Positions 8,492 through 17,858 of a stretch of DNA of 46,636 bases are shown one piece after another. Origin of the DNA: Nostoc sp. NOS(2021). Its GTDB lineage: Bacteria; Cyanobacteriota; Cyanobacteriia; Cyanobacteriales; Nostocaceae. Every line of letters begins with the position of its first letter. Position 1 is the stretch's first letter. Location: the NCBI RefSeq assembly GCF_017115025.1, contig NZ_JABXKM010000073.1, positions 1 to 46,636 of the forward strand, read 5' to 3'. The position numbers and the translations under genes were made by a program. The notes below the pieces were generated by a model that searched no databases, had not been told where the DNA came from, and saw only the letters and a program-made list of their open reading frames with translations.

Positions 8492-9442
8492 ATGTCTAAT
8501 GACGCAATTATTCAATCTGAATTATTGGAATACAAAGCTGATAACGAGCAAAACTTCTGTCAGATTCTCACTGTACAAGAATTAAGTCTTCTAAACGATC
8601 GCTCCAACAGCAAAGGGCTAGTTAAACTGGCTTTTCATCTCACTGTTGTGGGTTGCAGTGGCTACCTGTGGGCAACGAATTTTGGCAATTGGTTGGTGGC
8701 TATACCACCACTGGTAATCTACGGCTTCAGTCTGGCTTCGATGTTTGCACCGATGCATGAATGCGTTCACAGAACGGCTTTGGCTAACAATCGTTTGAAT
8801 GATGCTGTAGCTTGGTTTTCCGGCTTGCTCTCATTTTACAACAGTACGTTTTTTCGTCGTTATCATAAGTGGCATCACCGTTACACTCGCGTTCCTGACA
8901 AAGATCCAGAACTAACCGATCTCAAACCGAGCAACCTGGGCAAATACTTGTTGATAATTAGCGGTTTACTGTGGTGGTGGGGTAAAATACGGGGGCATTT
9001 TCAGGTTGCAACTGGTCAATTTGACGATTTTCCATTTGTGCCAGAAGCAGCACGAGCCGAAGTTATTCGTTCTACACGTTGGCAATTAGGTATTTATGCA
9101 GGTGCGATCGCTGTTTCAATTCTAGTTAATCAGCCTTGGTTTTTCCTGTATTGGCTGCTGCCCCTGTTTGTCGGTCAGCCAATTCTCCGGTTTATTCTGC
9201 TGGCAGAACATACAGGTTGCACTCTGGACGCAAATCTGCTCACGAATACCCGCACAACGCTGACCCTCTGGCCTGTGCGATTTTTCATGTGGAATATGCC
9301 ATTTCATGCAGAGCATCATTTGTACGCATCAATTCCGTTCCATGCCCTACCAAAAGCACATCAGCAATTGAGCAAATACTTTACCCACATTGAACCTGGC
9401 TATCTGAAAGTCAACTGGAATATTGTGGCTAAATTCTGGTAA
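8492..9442 (+). CDS. Membrane fatty-acid desaturase family protein
   Basis: The 316-residue protein has the three histidine clusters of the di-iron fatty-acid desaturase/hydroxylase superfamily: HECVHRTA (H-box 1), HKWHHRYT (H-box 2, HxxHH) and HAEHH (H-box 3), with an additional AEHTGC segment before the third. Hydrophobic segments flank the boxes (LAFHLTVVGCSGYLWAT, LVAIPPLVIYGFSLASMFA, QLGIYAGAIAVSILV, FFLYWLLPLFVG), consistent with four membrane passes and the histidines on the cytoplasmic face. The substrate cannot be read from sequence; it could act on an acyl lipid or a carotenoid-like molecule. It lies 109 bp before the sterol-desaturase/SDR fusion, and the two may act on related substrates. 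Confidence 0.85.
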   Translation: MSNDAIIQSELLEYKADNEQNFCQILTVQELSLLNDRSNSKGLVKLAFHLTVVGCSGYLWATNFGNWLVAIPPLVIYGFSLASMFAPMHECVHRTALANNRLNDAVAWFSGLLSFYNSTFFRRYHKWHHRYTRVPDKDPELTDLKPSNLGKYLLIISGLLWWWGKIRGHFQVATGQFDDFPFVPEAARAEVIRSTRWQLGIYAGAIAVSILVNQPWFFLYWLLPLFVGQPILRFILLAEHTGCTLDANLLTNTRTTLTLWPVRFFMWNMPFHAEHHLYASIPFHALPKAHQQLSKYFTHIEPGYLKVNWNIVAKFW

Positions 9443-9551
9443 TTGGTAGGATAACAATAAGTCTATTTGATTTTTATTTGTTCTAGACTCGACCTTAATG
9501 CACCTTTATCAGATCATGAAGAATGATTAAGAAAAACGAGTATAGACAAAC

Positions 9552-10799
9552 ATGATAAAAATGCTAGCTGAAAACTTGATGGGAATTGAGTCAAGATTAC
9601 AAATTAATTGGGTTTGGCTAAATGCCAGCTTACAGTTTGCTAGTTGGGGACTTATTTCACTTTTACTTGCTGAGGTCTTGAGAGACACATACCATGCTTT
9701 GTGTCACCAAGTCAATTGGCTTGCGAAATGGCACAACAAGCACCACATGGCCTATCGCCGTGATTTATCGATAGTTTCCCTGAAAGTTTATCAAGAATCC
9801 CAGCTCTATCACGACATTTTAGAGTCGAGTCTACTGCTAGTGGTCTTGGTAGTCATTGCCTTAATTGTCCAACAAATGGGGTTATGGCTGGGAGTAGCTT
9901 ATGCTTGCACCTTCTTATATGGCGCGTCTATGCGGTATTTTCAGGGAAAAATTGATACAGACTTCAACCACTTACCCGGCCCTTTAGAGACAATTCCATC
10001 CATTTGGTGGGTGAATCGGTCTTACCATTGGCGGCATCATTTTGATGATGTCAACGCTTACTACAGTGGTGTCTTTCCCTTAGTGGATAAAATTCTTGGC
10101 ACAGGACTGTCTCTCAAGGGGAAAACCGTCGCTTTAACCGGAGCCTCAGGAGCGTTGGGGCAAGCGTTAGTGGGTGAACTTGTAAAAAATAATGCTAAAG
10201 TCGTCGCATTAACCACTAATCCAGAAAAATTAGTAGAGCAAGTTGGGGTGAAGGTGATTCCCTGGCAGTTGGGCAATGAAGCCAATTTGAGGGATAGTTT
10301 AGAGAAAGTAGATATTTTAATTATCAACCACGGAGTCAATGTCTACACCAGCCGCACACCAGAGGCCATCAACTCCTCATACGAGGTGAATACCTTTTCA
10401 GCATTGCGGTTGATGGATATATTTTCGACAACTGTAACAGGGCCACAAGCAAAAGCAACTAAGGAAATCTGGGTAAACACTTCTGAGGCTGAGGTTTCTC
10501 CAGCGCTGAGTCCGCTTTATGAACTCAGCAAGCGATCGCTAGGAGATATTGTTACCCTCAAGCGATTGGACGGGGATTGTGTAATTCGCAAGTTAATTCT
10601 TGGCCCATTTAAGAGTCAACTGAATCCTTATGGAGTGATGTCAGCACAGCAAGTTGCTCGTGCGATCTTATTTTTGGCACGGCGCGACTTCCGAAATATT
10701 ATCGTGGCAATAAATCCTCTCACCTATCTGCTGTTTCCCTTAAAAGAAACTAGTACATCGCTATACTATCGAATCTTCAGCCGAACAGCGAAAAGTTAA
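9552..10799 (+). CDS. Bifunctional sterol-desaturase-like / short-chain dehydrogenase fusion
   Basis: The first 185 residues resemble the fatty-acid hydroxylase/sterol desaturase family: histidine motifs DTYHALCHQ, KWHNKHH and YHWRHHFDD around hydrophobic segments (LLLVVLVVIALIVQQMGLWLG). From about residue 190 a Rossmann domain begins, GKTVALTGASGALGQALVGEL, followed by NHGVN and the YxxxK motif as LYELSKRSLGD, which marks a short-chain dehydrogenase/reductase. The fused architecture is known in cyanobacteria; its reaction has not been established as far as I know. Oxidation of a lipid alcohol produced by the hydroxylase half is a reasonable guess. The C-terminus has another hydrophobic stretch. 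It follows the desaturase gene on the same strand. Confidence 0.85.
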   Translation: MIKMLAENLMGIESRLQINWVWLNASLQFASWGLISLLLAEVLRDTYHALCHQVNWLAKWHNKHHMAYRRDLSIVSLKVYQESQLYHDILESSLLLVVLVVIALIVQQMGLWLGVAYACTFLYGASMRYFQGKIDTDFNHLPGPLETIPSIWWVNRSYHWRHHFDDVNAYYSGVFPLVDKILGTGLSLKGKTVALTGASGALGQALVGELVKNNAKVVALTTNPEKLVEQVGVKVIPWQLGNEANLRDSLEKVDILIINHGVNVYTSRTPEAINSSYEVNTFSALRLMDIFSTTVTGPQAKATKEIWVNTSEAEVSPALSPLYELSKRSLGDIVTLKRLDGDCVIRKLILGPFKSQLNPYGVMSAQQVARAILFLARRDFRNIIVAINPLTYLLFPLKETSTSLYYRIFSRTAKS

Positions 10800-10871
10800 T
10801 AATTGCCAGATTATAAGCCAGTGACTATTTCAAATAGTTTAGGATCTCAGACTTGAGAACCTACAACTTTC

Positions 10872-10904
10872 GTAGGGTGCGTTACGCTGTCGCTAACGCA
10901 CCTA
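10872..10904. repeat. GTAGG-TGCGTTA palindrome
   Basis: GTAGGGTGCGTTA and TAACGCACCTAC face each other across a short loop, with one extra G in the left arm. The element lies between the convergent ends of the fusion gene and xisI and could act as a terminator in either direction, but it has no T tract. Related palindromes occur at 620-645 and 45979-46006. Confidence 0.7.
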
Positions 10905-10919
10905 CTAAATTACACTTAA

Positions 10920-11255
10920 TTAAGTAACTGCAAATTCAGTGTACTGTCTGATATCGACTGGTTGGAATGCGAGAACAATTTGATTTTTAGGAATACCAGC
11001 GTTAACAAGTTCAGTGGCTATACCGTATTCTGTACCGTCTCTTTGAATCCAGATTTTATCGTTGATGATGTCAATATGGACTAAGCAACCATGCACCCGT
11101 TGATTATTTTCCCAGCCTAATGTTAGTAGTAGGTAATGGTTGGCAGTTTGGTCTATAATTAGTTGTCTTTCTAGTTCTCCATAAGCGTAGGGGAGTTGGG
11201 CGTATTCGTTTAATATTTTTTGAATGATTTGGCGATAATTATCTAAGATATCCAT
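10920..11255 (-). CDS. xisI: XisI-like protein, without a xisH partner
   Basis: The 111-residue protein matches the XisI family, named from the factor that controls excision of the fdxN element in Anabaena. Family motifs present are YRQIIQKILNEYA, LERQLIIDQTANHYLLLTLGW, VHGCLVHIDIINDKIWIQRDGTEYGIATELVNAGIPKNQIVLAF and the end RQYTEFAV. Most XisI genes outside the fdxN element have no known role. The usual upstream partner xisH is absent: the next gene upstream, at 11396, is on the other strand and unrelated. It therefore looks like an orphan, the first of four xisI genes in the window. Confidence 0.9.
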   Translation of the reverse strand: MDILDNYRQIIQKILNEYAQLPYAYGELERQLIIDQTANHYLLLTLGWENNQRVHGCLVHIDIINDKIWIQRDGTEYGIATELVNAGIPKNQIVLAFQPVDIRQYTEFAVT

Positions 11256-11395
11256 TGCAGTACCACCTCTCGTTTTGAGTCAAAGACAAGGAAACAAATT
11301 TTATCTCAAGCAAATACGCAAAGGCAAAAAGTAAGAATACAAAAATATAGTAATATTTTAAATTAGTAATGTTTCTGGAAATATAAATAATTACT

Positions 11396-12391
11396 ATGTC
11401 AAATCCAATTCTAATAAGTTTAAAAATTTATCTTGAACAATCTTGCTGTGATTTTTTCAGTAAGAGGCAAATAGACACTATTTTTTCAGGTGGAGGCTTT
11501 ACCAGAGATGAATCAATAAATTTTGAGTATAAACGTGATTTAATAAATCAATACTATAAATCAGTCGATTGGGAAAGTCCAGTAATAATACCCAAATTGA
11601 ATCAAGTTATAGAAACAATATTGTATTCTACTTATTTATCTGATGATGCAAAAAATAATTTTCGTAAAACACTATCAGACATTGGCTTTAAATTTGATGG
11701 AAATAGAGTAATTTATCAGCCAATTATACCTAATAATAGTTTATTTATATCACAATTTCCTGTGGGATTGCCATTTGGCAAACCTAAACCAGAGTTTGCT
11801 GTTCAAATTGATCAAGGTAGCCAAAAGTTAAAATTTGAATGGAAAAATGGTATTGGAATTATAGACTTTAATGTTTATCCTGATTTAACTTATCAAAAAT
11901 TAGCACAAAATTTTAATTTACATTTAGGAACAACAGATACAAGTTTAAGAAGAGCCTTGAGAGACATGAATCAAACTGAATACGAAACAAATTTTTTTCT
12001 CCATTATGCTAAAACATTTAATATGGCTAATCAAAATATACCTATACTCATACCTCAAGCTTGGATACAGTGGCATTCACAATCAAAAAAATATTTAAAT
12101 CCTACCTCATCTCTGAATATCAACGATATTTATAGGGTTGACTTTGTAGCTTTCTGGAAGAATAAAAAATTTGCTATTTTTATTGACGATATTAGTCATT
12201 ATGCAACTCGTAAGCACAATCAGGAAACCTGGTTAGCTAGTGAAGAAGAATATTCTCAAAATATACAACAAGCTAGAAAATTGATGAAAGAAGGATGGTT
12301 TGTAATTAGATTTAGTAATTGGGAAATAAAACAAAAAGAATTACTTGATAAAGCTATGATTGATTTACAACAAATAATAGTCTTTTCTTGA
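11396..12391 (+). CDS. Unrecognised protein with a Vsr/DUF559-like nuclease C-terminus
   Basis: This 331-residue protein is strikingly AT-rich compared with its surroundings. The C-terminal third resembles the Vsr/DUF559 type of PD-(D/E)XK nuclease: YRVDF (246-250) in place of the RxDF motif, FAIFIDDISHY (259-269) in place of the IEIDG-xxH motif, and LMKEGWFVIRFSNWEI (296-311) matching the G-x-x-VIRF motif. The usual Glu of IExDG is replaced by Phe, so catalytic competence is uncertain. The N-terminal 110 residues (RDLINQYYKSVDWESP, FRKTLSDIGFKFDGNRV) recall a helical domain I have seen at the start of several putative conflict-system proteins, but I cannot name it. It sits among xisH/xisI genes, which suggests an accessory or defence island. 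Confidence 0.6.
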   Translation: MSNPILISLKIYLEQSCCDFFSKRQIDTIFSGGGFTRDESINFEYKRDLINQYYKSVDWESPVIIPKLNQVIETILYSTYLSDDAKNNFRKTLSDIGFKFDGNRVIYQPIIPNNSLFISQFPVGLPFGKPKPEFAVQIDQGSQKLKFEWKNGIGIIDFNVYPDLTYQKLAQNFNLHLGTTDTSLRRALRDMNQTEYETNFFLHYAKTFNMANQNIPILIPQAWIQWHSQSKKYLNPTSSLNINDIYRVDFVAFWKNKKFAIFIDDISHYATRKHNQETWLASEEEYSQNIQQARKLMKEGWFVIRFSNWEIKQKELLDKAMIDLQQIIVFS

Positions 12392-12573
12392 TGTTTTACT
12401 CTTCTTGCTTCGTGCTTTTATGGCTCATTCAATCAATCCATAACGCCGCACAAGAAAAAAGAGATAAGCTTTGGCTTATCCACAAAAAACCAACTAATCA
12501 ATCATCAGGTTCACGATTCCCAAGAATTAATATACTCAACCTTCAACTTCAGTCGGTATAGAATACGAAAAAA

Positions 12574-12906
12574 TTAAACAGATGCAAAACCAGTAAACTG
12601 CCGGACATAAGGCGATCTAAAACCTAAAACAATATCTGTTGTCGGCACACCTAATTCTACTAATTGATTAGCTATTCCTTCTTCAGTAAAATCGCGCTGA
12701 ATCCAAATTTTATCATCCTTGATACTAATATGAATTGGGCATCCATACACTCTTTCTTCATCATTCCATCCTACATATATTAATAAGTAGCGATCGCGTT
12801 CTGTATCAAAGACAATTTCGGTATTTTCTAAATCTTCTTTGGGTTGCTCATTTGCATATTTAGAAATGATCCTTTTCACTAATTCCTGATAATCTAATTT
12901 TTCCAT
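12574..12906 (-). CDS. xisI: XisI-like protein of the intact xisH-xisI pair
   Basis: This 110-residue XisI-family protein has the motifs YQELVKRIISKYA, DRYLLIYVGWNDEERVYGCPIHI, DDKIWIQRDFTEEGIANQLVELGVPTTDIVLGF and VRQFTGFAS. It overlaps the end of the upstream xisH by 13 bp, the usual translationally coupled arrangement, so the two proteins are probably made together and act together. Its sequence is very close to the xisI at 13327-13656, especially over the C-terminal half, pointing to tandem duplication of the xisHI pair. Function outside fdxN-element excision is unknown. Confidence 0.92.
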   Translation of the reverse strand: MEKLDYQELVKRIISKYANEQPKEDLENTEIVFDTERDRYLLIYVGWNDEERVYGCPIHISIKDDKIWIQRDFTEEGIANQLVELGVPTTDIVLGFRSPYVRQFTGFASV

Positions 12907-13313
12907 AATACTATCTCCTGTTTCTGAACATGAAAAACAAATAATTTGATTTCATACCGTTCTAATACACTTTGAATAAAAGAATCTATAAAAAACTCTT
13001 GGTAGATATCTTGAGATATTGCTAAATATAATACTCGTTCAGAGTCCTTTTGTTCTAATGCTACCCTGTAGTTCAAAAATTGGCCTATAGCTGTATGAAA
13101 CTCTGAGATTGCTGACACCCCAATAAAACTTTTTACCTCTACTGCTATTTTTAGTTCATTTTTTTCAGCCGAAATTAACTTTTGCGCTCCTAAGTCTATT
13201 TTAATTCTAATTTGTTCAGAGAGTTTAAAAAACAATGGATCATGTGTAATTTTCCAGCCATCTTTTTCTAAGGCTACTTTCACAGTATTATGAAAAATAT
13301 CTTTTGCTGACAT
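12894..13313 (-). CDS. xisH: XisH-like protein, the only intact copy in the window
   Basis: XisH proteins have a PD-(D/E)XK nuclease-like fold and accompany XisI; both were first described as needed for fdxN element excision in Anabaena. The 139-residue protein starts MSAKDIFHNTVKVALEKDGW. It contains DLGAQKLISAEKNELKIAVEVKSF, where the Asp, Glu and ExK-like positions lie, then SEFHTAIGQFLNYRVAL and a C-terminal VLERYEIKLFVFHVQKQEIVLWKN. I moved the start from 13340 to 13313 because other XisH proteins begin at MSAKD. The gene follows another xisI on the same strand and overlaps its own xisI downstream. Confidence 0.92.
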   Translation of the reverse strand: MSAKDIFHNTVKVALEKDGWKITHDPLFFKLSEQIRIKIDLGAQKLISAEKNELKIAVEVKSFIGVSAISEFHTAIGQFLNYRVALEQKDSERVLYLAISQDIYQEFFIDSFIQSVLERYEIKLFVFHVQKQEIVLWKN

Positions 13314-13326
13314 GATATGCAAAACC

Positions 13327-13656
13327 TTAAACAGATGCAAAACCAGTAAACTGTCTCACATGAGGTGATCTAAAACCTAAAACTATATCTGTTTTTGGTA
13401 CTCCCAATTCTACTAATTCATTAGCTACACCTTCCTCTGTCAAATCGCACTGAATCCAGATTTTTCCATTGATAATATCTATATGAATCACCGAACCATA
13501 AGTCCGTTTTTCACCTTCCCAACCTAGATGAATTACTAAATAGTGATTTTTTTGATTGTCAAATATTAATTGTATTTCCGTTCCCTTGGCTAAATGACTT
13601 TCTGTATGTCTTGCTAATACTGTCTGTACTAATTCAGGATAATTCATTCCTTCCAT
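13327..13656 (-). CDS. xisI: XisI-like protein following the broken xisH
   Basis: This 109-residue XisI paralogue contains YPELVQTVLARH, NHYLVIHLGWEGEKRTYGSVIHI, GKIWIQCDLTEEGVANELVELGVPKTDIVLGF and VRQFTGFAS. It overlaps the end of the upstream xisH pseudogene by 13 bp, exactly as in the intact pair downstream. If translation of this gene depends on coupling to its xisH, the nonsense codon in that gene may reduce its expression, although its own frame is intact. A ribosome-binding-like AGGAGG (inside the xisH 3' end) lies about ten bases before its ATG. Confidence 0.9.
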   Translation of the reverse strand: MEGMNYPELVQTVLARHTESHLAKGTEIQLIFDNQKNHYLVIHLGWEGEKRTYGSVIHIDIINGKIWIQCDLTEEGVANELVELGVPKTDIVLGFRSPHVRQFTGFASV

Positions 13657-14060
13657 AAGATAACCTCCTGCTTGCTACTTTCAAATATCAATAATTTTAA
13701 TTTATGTTCAGCAATTATTTCTTGAATCACAGGTATCAGGAAAAAAGCTGTATATATTTCATAACTAATTGCTAAATATAAAATACGATCAGGTTCTTCT
13801 TTTCTTAAAAGAGAACGGTAATTAAGTGTTTGTCCTAAAGCTGTATGAAATTCACTAATCGCTGATTTTCCCAAAAAAGATTTTATTTCAACTGCTATTT
13901 TGTGTCCTTCTTTTTCTGCTCCTAAAAGTCTTTCTGCACCTAAATCAAGACGAAATTCTATAGTATCTACTATAAATATTAAAGGATGATCAGTAATTAA
14001 CCAACCATCTTTCTCTAAAGCTTACTTAACAGCATTATGAAAAAAATCTTTTGCTGACAT
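13644..14060 (-). pseudogene. xisH: xisH with an early in-frame stop codon
   Basis: Reading from ATG at 14060 gives MSAKDFFHNAVK, then a TAA at 14024-14022, then ALEKDGWLITDHPLIF and the rest of a full XisH protein in the same frame. The stop replaces the Val found at this position in the intact neighbour (HNTVKVALEKDGW), so a short substitution at codon 13 is the whole lesion; there is no frameshift. The nuclease-like core (RLDLGAERLLGAEKEGHKIAVEIKSF) and the C-terminus are well preserved, which suggests recent inactivation, a sequencing error, or an alternative start downstream (for example TTG 13874, which would lose the core). Confidence 0.85.
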
Positions 14061-14187
14061 ACAAACTTACAATAACACCCTCCATCCTATTATATCCTCT
14101 CTCTATGGCTCTACATCTCTGCGAGAGAAACACAAAAAAAGGGATAAGCAAAACGCCTATCCCCAAAAAAATCAACTAATCAATGTA

Positions 14188-15957
<1,770 letters not shown>

Positions 15958-17610
15958 GTGCGCTTTCAATTTTTGGCGATCGCTAGTTCAATGGCCATAG
16001 CCGTTGTATCTGTGCCCAAAGCCACAGCCCAGATTCCTTTTTTACCGCAGCTGCAAGCTCCCAGCAGTGTGAGTAATGATTCAAATGATCGAGTTGTTTC
16101 GGGCTGGATTTATTTAGATGGTCGTCGGTTATTTCAGATAGCAGCATCAAAAGCCAACTTTCCTGAGCGTTCAGAAGATATTCAAAAGAAGTTGCAGAAA
16201 ATTGGCCAAAATTACTTTCAATCACCAGCAAAAACAGCAGTCAAGGTAGAAGTTCGCAAAGTAAACGAATTACCAGTAATTTATGTGAACGGTCAATATC
16301 TGATGACCGTCACTTCTGAAGATGCTGGACTGCGACAGGTAGATATATCGACATCGGCAAATCAAGTGGCCGAAGCGTTAGAAGAAGACTTGCAAGAAGC
16401 AAAGCAAGAAAGACAAACTCAATTTTTAATCGGCCAAGGTAAAATTGCTGCGGGCATCGGACTAGCAATGATTGTCATGAGTTGGGGGGTATATAGCTGG
16501 GAGCAGCGTGACAAAAAGAATTTATTATACCCCATTGCCTCCCAACCCCCCAGAGGGCCCCAAAACTCCCCAATTTCAACAGCAGCAGCTCAACCAATTA
16601 CAACACAACTGAATCAACAGCAAAAGCAGCATCTCCAAGAAGTCAAAAGACGATTGTTTCAGCTAAGTCAAGCCGGAATTTGGGGAAGTGGAAGCTTCTT
16701 TATTTTGGGACTATTTCCCTATACACGAGGGTTTCAGCTAGGAATTATCACTGCCGCCCAATTTCCTTTGCGATTAGGTATCGTGTTCCTGGGAACCTAT
16801 GTAGTGATTCGTTTTACCTACGCCCTAATTGACCGCTTCACCACCACTCTAATCAGCAGTGGTGCTTTCCTAACCCCAGAAAGTTCTGAACGGCTGCAAC
16901 TGCGAGTTTCCACATTTTCTGGTGTGACTAAAAGCATCGCTACTGGTATCTGCGTGGGAGTTGGTATCTTACTAGCGCTGGTATCCTTGGGGATAGATAT
17001 CGTTCCCTTGCTAGCGGGTGTCAGTTTAGTTGGTGTTGCATTGTCTCTGGCCTCGCAAAACTTAATTAAAGATGCGATTAACGGTTTTTTGATCATTCTA
17101 GAAGACCAGTACGCTTTAGGCGATGTGATTACTGTGGGAGACGTGGGAGGCTTAGTAGAAAATCTGAATTTGCGGATGACCCAAGTGCGGGATTCCGAAG
17201 GGCGCTTGATCACGATTCCCAATGGTGAAATTAAAGTTGTTGCCAATCTTTCTAGTCGTTGGTCACGAGCCGATTTAACGATCCCGATCGCGTACCAAGC
17301 CGATACAGAACAGGCTTTGAAGTTGATTGAAACTGTTGCCGAGAAAATGAATCAAGAAATGCAATGGCAGCGTCAAATTTTGGAACCGCCGCAAGTTTTG
17401 GGAATAGATCAATTTGGCGATCGCGGTTTGATTATTCGCGTCTGGATTAAAACACAGCCCCTCAAACAATGGGATGTAGCACGAGAGCTTCGCCGCCGCC
17501 TGAAAGTTGCCCTAGACGAAGCTGGAATTTCCATCTCTGTACCTCAACAAGCAATTTGGGTCAATGATGATCATTTGTTAAATTTTCAGGAGAATGGCAA
17601 AGCTAATTAG
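15958..17610 (+). CDS. MscS-family mechanosensitive ion channel with a periplasmic N-terminal domain
   Basis: The 550-residue protein begins with a signal peptide (about residues 1-25, ending near KATAQ), followed by a periplasmic region of about 130 residues (VVSGWIYLDGRRLFQIA...). Membrane segments follow at about 160-180, 245-265, 270-290 and 320-345. The pore-lining TM3 and beta domain of MscS are clear: LLAGVSLVGVALSLASQNLIKD, ILEDQYALGDVITVGDVGGLVENLNLR and LITIPNGEIKVVANLSS. Such channels release solutes when membrane tension rises. It starts with GTG, supported by AAGGAGG ten bases upstream. It is longer than the roughly 286-residue E. coli MscS, as is usual for cyanobacterial members with added periplasmic domains. 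Confidence 0.92.
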   Translation: MRFQFLAIASSMAIAVVSVPKATAQIPFLPQLQAPSSVSNDSNDRVVSGWIYLDGRRLFQIAASKANFPERSEDIQKKLQKIGQNYFQSPAKTAVKVEVRKVNELPVIYVNGQYLMTVTSEDAGLRQVDISTSANQVAEALEEDLQEAKQERQTQFLIGQGKIAAGIGLAMIVMSWGVYSWEQRDKKNLLYPIASQPPRGPQNSPISTAAAQPITTQLNQQQKQHLQEVKRRLFQLSQAGIWGSGSFFILGLFPYTRGFQLGIITAAQFPLRLGIVFLGTYVVIRFTYALIDRFTTTLISSGAFLTPESSERLQLRVSTFSGVTKSIATGICVGVGILLALVSLGIDIVPLLAGVSLVGVALSLASQNLIKDAINGFLIILEDQYALGDVITVGDVGGLVENLNLRMTQVRDSEGRLITIPNGEIKVVANLSSRWSRADLTIPIAYQADTEQALKLIETVAEKMNQEMQWQRQILEPPQVLGIDQFGDRGLIIRVWIKTQPLKQWDVARELRRRLKVALDEAGISISVPQQAIWVNDDHLLNFQENGKAN

Positions 17611-17737
17611 AATTTGGATTGATTACCGCATTTTTCAGTTGATTAGACCAAATCCTGACCTCTCTCATCCCAGGAGAGCAGGGGGATGAGGGGGACGAGG
17701 GAGAATATTGAACAAGTTTGTTTCTTCCTTGTCTCTT

Positions 17738-17764
17738 CCCAATGCCCAATGCCCAATGCCCAAT
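17738..17764. repeat. Heptanucleotide repeat (CCCAATG type)
   Basis: CCCAATG is repeated almost four times in a row. This is a classic STRR unit of heterocystous cyanobacteria and recurs at 34229-34280. It lies in the 250-bp gap between the MscS and RND genes, whose remaining bases show only a HIP1-like site and AT-rich sequence. Confidence 0.92.
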
Positions 17765-17858
17765 CTTGCGCGATCGCCAACACTAAGCCCGAATAAATAC
17801 TTATTATTAATAAAAAGCTACTACCTCACTAACCAGTCTTGAACTTTTCCCTGATTTT

